Shown here: positions 49,641-58,926 of the stretch, piece by piece
Layout: each line of letters opens with the position of its first letter
Position numbering within the stretch: the first letter of the stretch is position 1
DNA from: Planotetraspora thailandica
Lineage (GTDB): Bacteria > Actinomycetota > Actinomycetes > Streptosporangiales > Streptosporangiaceae
Direction of reading: 5' to 3'
Assembly (NCBI RefSeq): GCF_016863335.1
Contig: NZ_BOOR01000045.1
Span: 35,925-99,924, forward strand
DNA: 64,000 nt
Made by a program: the position numbers and the translations under genes
The notes under the pieces: model-generated
The model's database searches: none
What the model saw: the letters and a program-made list of their open reading frames with translations, nothing else
Told to the model about the DNA's origin: nothing

Positions 49641-50707
49641 TGGGCTGTCTCAGAGGCGGGCTGCTCCACCGGCGTGGCGGGATCGCCGTCCACGGCCGCC
49701 GCCAGCTGCGGCACCAGCCGGTCCAGCGTGTACGGCAGGCTCAGCACCGACACGAACGAGACGGCGTTGCCGTAGTCGCCCGTCTCCTTGACGTAGACCT
49801 CACGGCCCTGCTTGACCACGTTCAGGTCGCCGTACAGCTTCTCGGCGTGCAGCTTGGCCTCGTCCGTGGCCGGGTCGGACACGATCCACACGATCGCGTC
49901 GGTGTCGAGCAGGTCGGTGCGCTCCTTGCTGATGTTGGCGCCGAACTCGTCGCCGACGACCGCGTCCAGCCCGGCAGGCAGGGTGAACCCGAGCGAGGTG
50001 AGCACCCGCGAGCGGTTGTCCTGGCCGCCGTACACGAAGATCCCCTCGTACGGCGTGGCCATCACGGCGCTCGCCCCGGCGAACGCGGGATGCTCGGCCT
50101 TGGCGGCGGAGAAACGGGCCTCGACCCCGGCGACGAGCTCGGCCGCCTGGCTCGACTTGCCGAGCGCCTTGCCGATCGTCTCGGTCTGCTCCTGCCACGG
50201 AATGCCGTAGTCGGCGTGCTGGGAGGGCTGCGCCACCACGGGCGCGATCTTCGACAGCAGCTGGTACTGCTCCTTGGTGAGCCCGGAATACAGGGCGAGG
50301 ATGAGGTCGGGCCGGAGCGCGGCGATCTTCTCGACCTGCGGGCCGGTGCCGGTGTCGGTCAACACGGTGGGCACAGAGGCGCCGCCCAGCTTGCCGGCGG
50401 CCCACGGGCCGATCGCGCCCTTGTACTTGCCGATCCACTCGGTGGTGGCGACCGGAACCTTGCCGAGCGCGAGCACCGCGTCCTGGTCGGTCAGGCCGAC
50501 GGTGACGATGCGCTGCGGCTCGGCCGTGATCGTGGTCTCGCCGAACTTGTTCGGGATCGTCACCGGGAAGGCGGACGATCCGGAGGGCGAGCCCGGCGTG
50601 GCGGGACCGGAGCCGGCATCGGTGGTCGAGCCGGAGCCGCACGCGGCGACGGCGAAGAGCAGCGCGCAGGCCAGTGCCGTCGCGGTGCCTCGCAAGAAGC
50701 GGAACAT
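49637..50707 (-). CDS. Iron-siderophore-binding lipoprotein
   Basis: A 356-residue periplasmic-binding-protein-like lipoprotein of the FecB/FhuD class. I use the ATG at 50707, which has AAGGGG 6 bp in front, rather than the one at 50722. The signal MFRFLRGTATALACALLFAVAAC ends in a lipobox. The mature part has PQRIVTVGLTDQDAVLALGKVPVATTEW, VEKIAALRPDLILALYSGLTKEQYQLLSKIAPVVAQ and KLYGDLNVVKQGREVYV, which are family landmarks. It captures ferric siderophore outside the cell for the FecCD permeases. The substrate may be a hydroxamate, judging from the stubs nearby. Confidence 0.93.
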   Translation of the reverse strand: MFRFLRGTATALACALLFAVAACGSGSTTDAGSGPATPGSPSGSSAFPVTIPNKFGETTITAEPQRIVTVGLTDQDAVLALGKVPVATTEWIGKYKGAIGPWAAGKLGGASVPTVLTDTGTGPQVEKIAALRPDLILALYSGLTKEQYQLLSKIAPVVAQPSQHADYGIPWQEQTETIGKALGKSSQAAELVAGVEARFSAAKAEHPAFAGASAVMATPYEGIFVYGGQDNRSRVLTSLGFTLPAGLDAVVGDEFGANISKERTDLLDTDAIVWIVSDPATDEAKLHAEKLYGDLNVVKQGREVYVKETGDYGNAVSFVSVLSLPYTLDRLVPQLAAAVDGDPATPVEQPASETAQ

Positions 50708-50718
50708 CAAGGGGCCCT

Positions 50719-52560
50719 TCATATCGATGGTGGGGAAACGGGTGAGGAAACGGGGGGATCGGGAGGAGCCGACGCATGGGTGCGCGACCAGGCCTCCCAG
50801 AGGCTCGCGTAGGGGCCGCCGGCGGCCTTCAGCTCGTCGTGGCCGCCGCTCTCGACGATGCGGCCGGCGTCCATGACGACGACGCGGTCGGCGCTCTCCG
50901 CCTGGGTGAGGCGGTGCGCCACCACCAGCGCGGTGCGGCCCTCGACGGCCCGGCCGGCGGCGGACTCCAGGGTGCGGGCGCCCGTGCTGCCGGCCTCCGC
51001 GGTCGCCTCGTCGAGCACGGCCACGGGCGGGTCGGCCAGCACGAGCCGGGCGAGGGCCACCTGCTGCTCCTGCGCGGGGGTGAGCCGGTGGCCGCCTTCG
51101 CCGACGACCGTCCGCAGGCCTGCGGGCAGCGCCTCGGCCCAGGCGAGCGCGTCCACCCGGGCGAGGGCCTCCCGCAGTTCGTCGTCGGTGGCGCCGGGCC
51201 TGGCCAGCCGCAGGTCCTCGGCGAGCGGCCCGGCGAAGACGTGCACCTCCTGGGTGACCAGGGCGACCACGCGGTCCGCACGGTCGGCGCGTTCCCAGCC
51301 TGGGGAGGCGGCCAGCCGTACCGAACCGGTGGACGGCCGGTGCACCCCGGCGACGAGCGTGGCCAGGGTGGTCTTGCCCGCGCCGCTCGTCCCGACGAGG
51401 GCGACCCGCTCGCCGGGCCGCAGGGCGAGGTCGACGTCGTGCAGCACGGGCCGCCCCGGTTCGTAGGCGAACCCCAGCCCGCTCACCAGCACGGCCGGTC
51501 CCGCGCCGGAGACGGGAGTCGTGTCGGGTGCTGTGCCGGTCTCTGTGCCGGTCGCTGTGTCCGTCTCGGGAAGGGCGACACCGACGATGCGGGCGAGGCT
51601 CGCCCCCGCCGACTGGGCGTCGTCGAGCAGCACGAGCGCGGTGTTGACCGGCCCGAAAAGGCCGTGGAAGTACAACGCCGCAGCGGTCGCGGTGCCGATC
51701 GACGCGGAGCCCGAGCGCACCAGGAAGAACCCGGCGACCAGCACGGCCGCGAGGCCCGCGTACTCCGCGACGTGCAGGCGGCTGTAGAACCGCAGCACCA
51801 GCCGCACGCCGCGCATCGTCAGCTCGACCGCCGCCAGGGACAGGCGGGAGACTCGGCCGGCGTGCTCGTCTTCCAGCCGGAAGGCCCGCACGGTGGCGGC
51901 GCCGCCGATCGTGTCGAGCAACTGCTGCTGCTGGGCTCCGGCGGCCACCCGCTGCGCCGCGTAGAGCGGCACGGCCCTGCGGATGTACCACCGGGCGGTG
52001 TGCGCCTGGACGGGCACGGCGACCAGCGCGGCCAGCAGGAACCGCCAGTCGAGCAGGGCGAGCGCCCCCAGTGTGAGCACGATGGTCAGCACCGAGCGGG
52101 CCAGTTCGGGCAGGGCGGAGCGCACCGCGTCGGCGACCTGCGACACGTCCGCGGTCACGCGCGCGGTCAGGTCGCCGGAACCCGCCCGCTCGACCTGCTC
52201 CAGCGGCAGGCGCAGCGCGCGGTCGACGAAGCGCTCCCGCAGCCGGGAGAGCACCGTCTCCCCGAGCGTGGCGGTCAGCGCCAGCCCGAGCGTGGTGGCG
52301 GCGCCCTGGGCGAGCGCCACCAGTGCGAGCAGCGTCACCGGCCAGGTGAGCGCCGCCGCGCCGCCGTCCTGCGTGCCGCGCTCGGCGACCAGGTCGACGA
52401 TCCGCCCGAGCAGCGGCTGGGTGGCCAGCCCGATCGCGGTCGCCGCGACCATCACGGCGAACGCGCCGAGCGCCAGGCGCCGGTGGGGCCGCAGCAGTTC
52501 CCGTACGGCAGAGCGGGTGCGCGCCGGGGTCGCGACGGGCAGCAGGTCGCGTGTGCTCAT
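50719..52560 (-). CDS. ABC transporter, fused membrane and ATPase domains (half B of a heterodimer)
   Basis: A 613-residue ABC half-transporter: six membrane segments in residues 25-320 and an ATPase domain from about 350. Walker A is canonical (GTSGAGKTTLATLVAG) and so is Walker B (PPVAVLDEATAEAG), but the signature is degenerate (RLTPAQEQQVALARL instead of LSGGQ). It complements the partner gene upstream, which has the opposite defects. An in-frame repetitive linker (TETDTATGTETGTAPDTTP) lies between the membrane and ATPase parts. It probably exports or imports a siderophore, given the operon. Its 3' end lies just before the binding-protein gene. Confidence 0.9.
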   Translation of the reverse strand: MSTRDLLPVATPARTRSAVRELLRPHRRLALGAFAVMVAATAIGLATQPLLGRIVDLVAERGTQDGGAAALTWPVTLLALVALAQGAATTLGLALTATLGETVLSRLRERFVDRALRLPLEQVERAGSGDLTARVTADVSQVADAVRSALPELARSVLTIVLTLGALALLDWRFLLAALVAVPVQAHTARWYIRRAVPLYAAQRVAAGAQQQQLLDTIGGAATVRAFRLEDEHAGRVSRLSLAAVELTMRGVRLVLRFYSRLHVAEYAGLAAVLVAGFFLVRSGSASIGTATAAALYFHGLFGPVNTALVLLDDAQSAGASLARIVGVALPETDTATGTETGTAPDTTPVSGAGPAVLVSGLGFAYEPGRPVLHDVDLALRPGERVALVGTSGAGKTTLATLVAGVHRPSTGSVRLAASPGWERADRADRVVALVTQEVHVFAGPLAEDLRLARPGATDDELREALARVDALAWAEALPAGLRTVVGEGGHRLTPAQEQQVALARLVLADPPVAVLDEATAEAGSTGARTLESAAGRAVEGRTALVVAHRLTQAESADRVVVMDAGRIVESGGHDELKAAGGPYASLWEAWSRTHASAPPDPPVSSPVSPPSI

Positions 52561-54281
52561 GCCAGCACCGCCGCCCGGTAGGCCGCGTGGCGGCGCAGGA
52601 GGTCGGCGTGTGTGGCCGTGTCGGCGATCCTGCCGCCGTCGAGCAGCGCCACCCGGTCGGCGACCGCGAGCAGGGCGGGGCTGGTGGTCACCAGGATGGT
52701 CGTGCGGCCCCGGCGCATCTCGCGGATTCCCGCCGCGATGCGGGCCTCGGTGACCGCGTCGACCGCCGTCGTCGGGTCGTGCACGACCAGTACGGCACGG
52801 CCGGCGGCCAGCGCCCGGGCCAGGGCGACCCGCTGGCGTTGCCCCCCGGACAGGGAACGCCCGCCCTCACTCACCGGCGTCTCGCCGCCCAGGGGGAGCG
52901 CCCCGGCGACCCCGGCCGCCGCCATCGCCCGGTCGGCCCGATCTTCGGCCCGATCTTCGGCACTGTCATCGGCACTGTCATCGGCACTGTCATCGGCGCT
53001 GGTGACGTTGCCGCGCACGGTGCCCGCGAACAGGTCGGCGTCGTGCCCGGCCACCAGCACGGCCGTGCGGACCTCCGCGGGGTCGAGGTCGTGCAGCGAC
53101 ACGCCGTCCAGCTCGACCACGCCGCCGTCCGGGTCGGCGCGCCGGTCGAGGCAGCGCAGCAGCGCGTCGGCGTCGGCGGGGTCGGTCGCGGCGACGCCGA
53201 GCACCTCGCCGGGTGCCACGTCCAGGTCGATCGCGCGCAGCGGGCCGTGGACGACCCCGCGCAGCCGCATCGCGCCCCGCACCGGCGCGGGCAGGCGGCC
53301 TGCGCCGGAGGCGACGTCGGGCGGGGCGGCCAGCACGGCGGCGACACGCGCCGCCGAGGCCCGGCCCTGTGCGAGCTCGGCGTTGACCCAGGAGAGCACC
53401 TCCAGCGGGCCGAGCAGGAACGAGGCGAGCCCCACGGCCGACACGAGCTGGCCGAGACTGACGTCGCCCTGCACGGCCAGCCGCCCGCCCACGAGCGCGA
53501 CGGCGGCGATGAAGAGGCCGGTCAGCGCCAGCACCAGGCCGCTCTGCACCGCCTCGGCCCGGGCGGCGCGCAACGTGGCCGCAAGGGACTCGCCGCTGGT
53601 GATGCGGTAGCGCGTCACGGCCGCCGCCTCCGCGCCGATGCCCTTCAGCACCCGCAGCCCGGCCACGAGGTCGGCGGCGACGCCGGAGGAGTGCGCCGCC
53701 CGCTCCTGCTCGGCCTCGCTGCGCCGCTCCAGGGGCTTGCCGAGCAGGTGGCCGGCCCACAGGAGCACAGGAGTGCCGGCCAGCACGACCAGGCCCAGCG
53801 GAACCGAGATCAGCAGCAGCACCACCGCGCCGACCGCGAGCCCGGTGAGCGCGGACACGCCGGACATGACGGCCATGGCCACCGCGCCGACCCGCTTGGC
53901 GTCCTCGGTCGCGATCGAGGCCAGCGCGCCGGGCAGCCGCCCGTTCTCGGCGCCTCCGCGCGGATCGAGCACCCGGGCGACCAGCCGTACCCGCAGGTCG
54001 TGGGCGGCCTGCTCAGCGGCGCGCTCCCCGGCGCGCGCGCCGAAGCGGAAGCTGAACGACAACCCGGCGTAGACGACGGCGAGTACCGCGAGCCAGCCGG
54101 CGAGCGCGCCCGCGTCGCCTCCGGCGACCGCCTGGTCGATGAGCACACCGATGAGGACGGGCACGAGCGCCTCGCCGGCCTGGTGGCCGGCGCCCAGCGC
54201 CGCGCCGGCGGCGACGTCGCGCCGCTGACCTCTGATCGCCTGTCTCAGGACGTGACGTCCCGAGGGAGCCGCACCACCCAC
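52557..54281 (-). CDS. ABC transporter, fused membrane and ATPase domains (half A, degenerate nucleotide site)
   Basis: A 574-residue ABC half-transporter and first gene of the iron operon. I place the start at the GTG at 54281, 7 bp behind GGAGG; the frame opens at a TTG at 54299. The membrane part has six segments. The ATPase domain lacks a Walker A (GEVLGVAATDPADADALLRCL stands where GxxGxGKST should be) and has an altered Walker B (VVHDPTTAVD), yet keeps a perfect signature (LSGGQRQRVALARAL). It can therefore supply only the signature side of the one active site formed with its partner. A 12-bp repeat expansion sits between strand and signature (52934-52993). Confidence 0.9.
   Translation of the reverse strand: MGGAAPSGRHVLRQAIRGQRRDVAAGAALGAGHQAGEALVPVLIGVLIDQAVAGGDAGALAGWLAVLAVVYAGLSFSFRFGARAGERAAEQAAHDLRVRLVARVLDPRGGAENGRLPGALASIATEDAKRVGAVAMAVMSGVSALTGLAVGAVVLLLISVPLGLVVLAGTPVLLWAGHLLGKPLERRSEAEQERAAHSSGVAADLVAGLRVLKGIGAEAAAVTRYRITSGESLAATLRAARAEAVQSGLVLALTGLFIAAVALVGGRLAVQGDVSLGQLVSAVGLASFLLGPLEVLSWVNAELAQGRASAARVAAVLAAPPDVASGAGRLPAPVRGAMRLRGVVHGPLRAIDLDVAPGEVLGVAATDPADADALLRCLDRRADPDGGVVELDGVSLHDLDPAEVRTAVLVAGHDADLFAGTVRGNVTSADDSADDSADDSAEDRAEDRADRAMAAAGVAGALPLGGETPVSEGGRSLSGGQRQRVALARALAAGRAVLVVHDPTTAVDAVTEARIAAGIREMRRGRTTILVTTSPALLAVADRVALLDGGRIADTATHADLLRRHAAYRAAVLA
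52934..52993 (-). repeat. Five tandem 12-bp units inside the ABC gene
   Basis: On the plus strand two copies of CGGCCCGATCTT are followed by three of CGGCACTGTCAT, each type identical base for base. They encode SADD and AEDR repeats in the ATPase domain's helical region. Confidence 0.95.
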
Positions 54282-54302
54282 CCGCACCCCTCCACGCAAA
54301 AC

Positions 54303-54337
54303 TTAGGTAAGGCTAGTCTAAGTAAGGTTTACCTCAC
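54303..54337. promoter_or_regulatory. Tandem iron boxes (IdeR/DmdR type) upstream of the siderophore transport operon
   Basis: TTAGGTAAGGCTAGTCTAA (54303-54321) closely fits the 19-bp actinomycete iron box TTAGGTTAGGCTAACCTAA. A second, overlapping, weaker match TAAGTAAGGTTTACCTCAC covers 54319-54337. They lie 22 bp before the first gene. Iron-loaded IdeR/DmdR would repress the operon. Confidence 0.85.
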
Positions 54338-54406
54338 TAGGCGGATCGGAGGAAGGGCACGGGCGGTTTTGAGCCGGCGTTGAGGATGGTCAGGTAGATC
54401 CGATGT

Positions 54407-55099
54407 ATGGACCGGCCCGCCAAGGTGCTCGTCGTCGACGACGAGCCCAACATCCGCACATTGCTGGCGCAGACGCTCCGCCTGGTGTCCTTCGAGGTGA
54501 GGACCGCCGAGAGCGGGTCGCACGCGCTGACCGCGGTGAGGGAGTTCGAGCCCGACATCGTGGTGCTCGACGTGATGCTGCCCGACCTCGACGGGTTCGA
54601 GGTCGCCCGGCGGCTGGGGGAGGTGCCCGTGCTCTTCCTCACCGCGCGGGACGCCGTGGAGGATCGGGTCCAGGGGCTCAGCCTCGGGGCCGACGACTAC
54701 GTCGCCAAGCCGTTCAGCCTCGAGGAGGTGGTGCTGCGGATCAAGGCGATCCTGCGCCGCAGCCGCGCGAGCGCGCCCCCCGACCGCGAGCTGCTGGCCT
54801 ACGCCGACCTGGAACTGGACGCCGCCGCCCACGAGGTGCGGCGCGGCGGCATCCTCGTCGACCTGTCGCCGACCGAGTTCAACCTCCTGGCCTACCTGCT
54901 CGCCAACGCGGGCCTGGTGGTGAGCAAGGCCCAGATCCTCGACCAGGTGTGGCGCTACGACTTCGACGGCGACTCCAGCATCGTCGAGTCCTACGTCTAC
55001 TACCTGCGCAAGAAGATCGACAGGTGGGATCCGCCGCTGATCCACACCGTGCGCGGAGTCGGCTACACCCTGCGCCTGCCGCGAAGGGACGAAACGTGA
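54407..55099 (+). CDS. OmpR-family response regulator
   Basis: A 230-residue response regulator. The receiver has the acidic pair DDE at 11-13, the phosphorylated Asp55 in IVVLDVMLPDLDG, and the conserved Lys in VAKPFSLEEV. The C-terminal winged helix (LDLSPTEFNLLAYLLANAGLVVSKAQILDQVWRYDFDGDSSIVESYVYYLRKKID) binds DNA. The stop overlaps the GTG of the kinase gene (GTGA). It faces away from the siderophore operon, with the iron boxes in the gap. It probably controls the efflux genes that follow. Confidence 0.95.
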   Translation: MDRPAKVLVVDDEPNIRTLLAQTLRLVSFEVRTAESGSHALTAVREFEPDIVVLDVMLPDLDGFEVARRLGEVPVLFLTARDAVEDRVQGLSLGADDYVAKPFSLEEVVLRIKAILRRSRASAPPDRELLAYADLELDAAAHEVRRGGILVDLSPTEFNLLAYLLANAGLVVSKAQILDQVWRYDFDGDSSIVESYVYYLRKKIDRWDPPLIHTVRGVGYTLRLPRRDET

Positions 55100-56610
55100 A
55101 GAGGCCGGCCCGCTGGACGCTCCGTACCCGGCTCGTGGTCGCCGCGGTGGCGCTGAGCGGCCTCGCGCTCGTGCTGGCCAACGTCGCGGGCCTCGCCCTG
55201 CTGCGCGGCTATCTCATGGACCGGCTCGACGACCAGCTCCGCGCCACCGTCGGCGCCGCCTCCGCGGCTCCGGTCCCCCGTCAGGCGCAGCAGATCCAGA
55301 TCCCCAAGCTGCGGAGCAGTCCGGGGGAGTTCGTGCTGCCGGTCGACAAGAGCCTCGTCGCCCGGATCGTGGGCGACCGGGCGATCTACTTCTTCTCTGG
55401 GGATGGCAAGGTCACCAACGCGTTCCCCTCGGCCCCCGCCGACCGACCCGACATCGGTTCCTACGACCAGCTCCGCAAGGGCGAGCCGTACACGGTGCCG
55501 GGCACCGGCGACTCGTCGTGGCGCCTCATGGCGGTCGACCTCCCCGGCGGCGGCACGGTGGTGATGGCCTCGTCGCTGGCCGAGATCGAGGCCGTCCAGC
55601 GGTGGCTGCTCGCCATCGACGCCGGGGTCCTCGCGGTCATGCTGCTCCTGCTCGGCCTGGCCGCCGCCGCGCTCGTACGGCTCGGCATGCGCCCCCTGAC
55701 CGCGATGGAGGCGACCGCCGGGCAGATCGCCGCGGGCGACTTCGGCCGGCGGGTGCCGGTCGACGACGCCCACACCGAGCCCGGGCGCCTGGGCATCGCG
55801 ATGAACGTGATGCTCGACCGCGTCGAGCGGGAGATCGCGGCGCGGGCCGAGTCGGAGGCGGGCATGCGGCGCTTCCTCGCCGACGCCTCCCACGAACTGC
55901 GCACGCCGCTCACCTCGGTGCGGGGCTTCGCCGAGCTGTACCGCCGGGGAGGCACCCCGCCGGGGCCGCCCCTCGACGAGGCCATGCGCAGGATCGAGGA
56001 CGAGGCCGGGCGCATGGGCGTGCTGGTCGACGACCTGCTCATGCTGGCCCGCCTCGACGAGGAACGGCCGATGGACTCCCGTCCCGTCGACCTGCTGGAG
56101 ATCGCCGCCGACACGATCCGCGACGCCCGCGCCCGGGTGCCCGATCGGCAGGTACGGCTGGCCGGCCTGGGCTCCTCGCTGAGCCCCGTCGTGGTCGTGG
56201 GCGACGAGGCCCGGCTGCGGCAGGTCGCCGCCAATCTGGTCGCCAACGCGCTCGCGCACACCCCGCCTGAGGCGAAGGTCACGGTGAAGGTGGGCACCGG
56301 CACGGCCGCGGAGTCGCCGGACGCGGCCGTGGGCGAACCGCCTCCTGGGCTCATGGGGATCGTGGAGGTGGCCGACACCGGCCCGGGGATCACCCCCGGC
56401 CACGCCTCCCACGTCTTCGAGCGCCTCTACCGGGTCAGCGAGAGCCGTTCGCGCACCGAAGGCGGGGCCGGGCTCGGGCTCGCCATCGTGGCTGCGATCG
56501 TCCGGGCGCACGGCGGCCGGGTCGAGCTGACCACGAGCCCCGGGGAGGGCGCCGCATTCCGCGTCCTGCTGCCGCTCGGCTCGCACGACTTTGATGGAGC
56601 TCCGAGGTAG
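55096..56610 (+). CDS. Sensor histidine kinase
   Basis: A 504-residue membrane kinase starting at the GTG at 55096, which overlaps the regulator stop. Two membrane segments (about 15-38 and 172-195) flank an extracellular sensor of about 135 residues. Then come HAMP (RPLTAMEATAGQIAAGDFGRRVPV), the phospho-acceptor H266 in DASHELRTPLTSVRGFAELY, the N-box (RQVAANLVANALAHTP) and G-boxes (VADTGPGITPG, GGAGLGLAIV). It signals to the upstream response regulator. The signal is unknown; the linked lipoprotein and efflux genes suggest an antimicrobial or envelope stress. Confidence 0.95.
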   Translation: MKRPARWTLRTRLVVAAVALSGLALVLANVAGLALLRGYLMDRLDDQLRATVGAASAAPVPRQAQQIQIPKLRSSPGEFVLPVDKSLVARIVGDRAIYFFSGDGKVTNAFPSAPADRPDIGSYDQLRKGEPYTVPGTGDSSWRLMAVDLPGGGTVVMASSLAEIEAVQRWLLAIDAGVLAVMLLLLGLAAAALVRLGMRPLTAMEATAGQIAAGDFGRRVPVDDAHTEPGRLGIAMNVMLDRVEREIAARAESEAGMRRFLADASHELRTPLTSVRGFAELYRRGGTPPGPPLDEAMRRIEDEAGRMGVLVDDLLMLARLDEERPMDSRPVDLLEIAADTIRDARARVPDRQVRLAGLGSSLSPVVVVGDEARLRQVAANLVANALAHTPPEAKVTVKVGTGTAAESPDAAVGEPPPGLMGIVEVADTGPGITPGHASHVFERLYRVSESRSRTEGGAGLGLAIVAAIVRAHGGRVELTTSPGEGAAFRVLLPLGSHDFDGAPR

Positions 56611-56651
56611 CTCCGGGCCCGCTCCGATCAGCGATCAGCAGCATCGGGGCC

Positions 56652-57191
56652 ATGCGAAGAACTCTTGCGGGAACTCTTGTGGCGGTGGCGCTGCTCGCGC
56701 CTGCCGCCGGATGCGGACAGCAGGACCAGACCGGCGGCGGCGTCGCCTCGGTGAAGGGCACGTCGGCCGCCGCCCGGCCCAGCGCGTCCCCCTCGGCCGA
56801 CCGAGAGGAACAGGGCAGGAAGTTCGCCCAGTGCATGCGGGACCACGGAGTGGACATGCCCGACCCGCAGGCCGACGCCAACGGCCGCATGAGCCTGCGC
56901 CTCGACTCCAAGGGCGGGACAGCGAAGATCGACGAGGCGATGAAGGCCTGCCAGAGTCTCAGCCCGTTCGGGGACAAGGGGCGCGCGCTCACACCCGAGC
57001 AGCAGGACCAGGCACGCGCGTTCGCCCAGTGCATGCGCGACAACGGGGTCGACATGCCCGACCCGGACTTCAGCGGCGGCACCGTCAAGATCGGCGGGCC
57101 CGGCATGAAGATCAATGCCGACGACCCGAAGTTCACCAAGGCGATGGAGGCGTGCCGGGACAAGATGACCGCGATCGGGGGCAAGCGGTGA
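56652..57191 (+). CDS. Lipoprotein with a duplicated QCMRxxGVDMPDP motif
   Basis: A 179-residue lipoprotein: [21 protein letters not shown] is a signal ending in a lipobox. The mature part holds two copies of a module, [16 protein letters not shown]...AMKACQ and [17 protein letters not shown]...AMEACR, each with two cysteines spaced to form a disulphide. Similar proteins occur beside actinomycete MacB-type efflux genes. The function is unknown; it may be an extracellular sensor or ligand trap for the kinase and pump. The stop overlaps the adaptor start (GTGA). Confidence 0.82.
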   Translation: MRRTLAGTLVAVALLAPAAGCGQQDQTGGGVASVKGTSAAARPSASPSADREEQGRKFAQCMRDHGVDMPDPQADANGRMSLRLDSKGGTAKIDEAMKACQSLSPFGDKGRALTPEQQDQARAFAQCMRDNGVDMPDPDFSGGTVKIGGPGMKINADDPKFTKAMEACRDKMTAIGGKR

Positions 57192-58237
57192 CCGTCGGCA
57201 AGGGCCGGGCGATCGCGGTCACCGGAGGCGTCGCCGTACTGGCCGCCGCCGTGTCCGCCACGGCGATCGGCGTCGGCGGCCGGAGCGGCACCGCCGTCGC
57301 CGAGCGCACCCCACCCGCCACCGCCACGGTCGAGCGCACCACGCTGACCGAGACCAAGCAGGTCGACGGCACCCTGGGGTACGGCGACACGGCCGCCGTC
57401 ACCGGCCGGGGCCAGGGCACGATCACCTGGCTCCCGGACCCCGGCGCGACGATCACCCGGGGGCGCGCGGTCTACAGCGCCGACGCCGACCGGGTCCCCC
57501 TCCTGTACGGCACCCTGCCTCTCTATCGGGTCCTGACCACCGGGGTGGAGGGCCGCGACGTGCGGCAACTCGAGCAGAACCTCGCCAGGCTCGGATACGA
57601 CGGGTTCACCGTGGACGACACGTTCACCTCCGCCACCCGCGCGGCGGTCGAGGCGTGGCAGGACGACCTCGGACTGCCCGAGACCGGCCGGGTCGCCCCC
57701 GGCGACGTCGTGGTGCACGACGGCCCGCTCCGGGTCGCCGAGGTCAAGGCGGCGCTCGGCGGGCAGGCGGCCGGGCCCGTCCTCACCATCACCGGAACCA
57801 CCCGGGAGGTCACCGTCGCCCTCGACGTCGCCGACCGGCACATGGTGAAGAAGGGCACCAAGGCGAGCGTCGAGCTACCCGATGGCACCACGGTTCAGGG
57901 CACCGTGGCGAGCGTGGGCAAGGTCGCGACGCAGGCCACCGACGCCCAGGGGGAGACCGAGACCACCGTCGAGGTGATCGTCTCCGTGCGCGACGACGCC
58001 AAGCTCCGGTCGTACGACACCGCGCCGGTGGACGTCACGATCGTGTCCGCGAAGCGGGAGAACGTGCTGGCCGTGCCGGTCGCCGCGCTGCTCGCGCTCT
58101 CGGAGGGCGGGTACGGCGTGCAGGTCGAGGAGGGGCCGGCCACCCGCTACGTGGCGGTGGAGACCGGCATGTTCGCCGACGGAAAGGTCGAGGTGACCGG
58201 CGTGGACGAAGGCGCGACCGTGGTGGTGCCGAAGTGA
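57188..58237 (+). CDS. Membrane-fusion/adaptor protein with a peptidoglycan-binding domain
   Basis: A 349-residue protein anchored by an N-terminal membrane segment ([24 protein letters not shown]). A lipoyl-like half ([26 protein letters not shown]) and a peptidoglycan-binding repeat ([49 protein letters not shown]) are followed by the beta-barrel part typical of MacA/HlyD adaptors ([32 protein letters not shown]). It links the ABC pump to the cell wall in a Gram-positive setting. Both its start and stop overlap neighbours, so it is translated together with the lipoprotein and the ATPase. Confidence 0.88.
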   Translation: MTVGKGRAIAVTGGVAVLAAAVSATAIGVGGRSGTAVAERTPPATATVERTTLTETKQVDGTLGYGDTAAVTGRGQGTITWLPDPGATITRGRAVYSADADRVPLLYGTLPLYRVLTTGVEGRDVRQLEQNLARLGYDGFTVDDTFTSATRAAVEAWQDDLGLPETGRVAPGDVVVHDGPLRVAEVKAALGGQAAGPVLTITGTTREVTVALDVADRHMVKKGTKASVELPDGTTVQGTVASVGKVATQATDAQGETETTVEVIVSVRDDAKLRSYDTAPVDVTIVSAKRENVLAVPVAALLALSEGGYGVQVEEGPATRYVAVETGMFADGKVEVTGVDEGATVVVPK

Positions 58238-58926
58238 GCGGGCAGGCGATCGTGGAGCTGGACGACGTCAGCAAGACCTACAACGGCGACGTGGCCGCCC
58301 TGCGCGGCGTCACCATGACCATCGGGCAGGGCGAGCTGGTCGCGATCGCGGGGCCGTCCGGCTCGGGCAAGTCGACCATGCTGAACATGATCGGCACCCT
58401 CGACCGGCCCAGCGGCGGCGCCGTCCGCATCGCCGGGCACGACGTCGCGACGCTGCCGGACCGGCAGCTGTCCGCGCTGCGGGCGACCACGATCGGCTTC
58501 GTCTTCCAGCAGTTCCACCTGGCCGCCGGGGTGCCGGTGCTGGACAACGTGGCCGACGGCCTGCTGTACGCGGGAGTGCCGATCAGAGAGCGGCGCAGGC
58601 GGGCCGAGCGCACGCTGCGCCAGGTCGGCCTCGGGCACCGGCTCGGCCACCGCCCGCACGAGCTGTCCGGCGGGGAGCGGCAGCGGGTGGCGATCGCCCG
58701 GGCCGTCGCCGGCGACCCGGCCCTGCTGCTGGCCGACGAGCCCACCGGCAACCTCGACTCCGCGTCGGGGTCGGGCGTGATGAGCCTGCTCCGCGAGCTT
58801 CACGAGGGCGGCACCACCGTGGTGGTCATCACACACGACCGGGACATCGCGGCCGGACTGCCCCGGCGGATCGAGATGCTCGACGGCCGCGTCGTCGCCG
58901 ACTCCCGGGCGGAGGTGCCGGCATGA
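58234..58926 (+). CDS. MacB/LolD-type ABC transporter ATPase
   Basis: A 230-residue ATPase. Walker A is GPSGSGKST, the Q-loop FVFQQFHL, the signature [17 protein letters not shown], Walker [14 protein letters not shown] and the switch [14 protein letters not shown] and the LDSASGS form match the MacB/LolD/FtsE class. It starts at the GTG at 58234, overlapping the adaptor stop, and ends in an ATGA overlap with the permease. It powers the permease downstream. Confidence 0.94.
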   Translation: MSGQAIVELDDVSKTYNGDVAALRGVTMTIGQGELVAIAGPSGSGKSTMLNMIGTLDRPSGGAVRIAGHDVATLPDRQLSALRATTIGFVFQQFHLAAGVPVLDNVADGLLYAGVPIRERRRRAERTLRQVGLGHRLGHRPHELSGGERQRVAIARAVAGDPALLLADEPTGNLDSASGSGVMSLLRELHEGGTTVVVITHDRDIAAGLPRRIEMLDGRVVADSRAEVPA

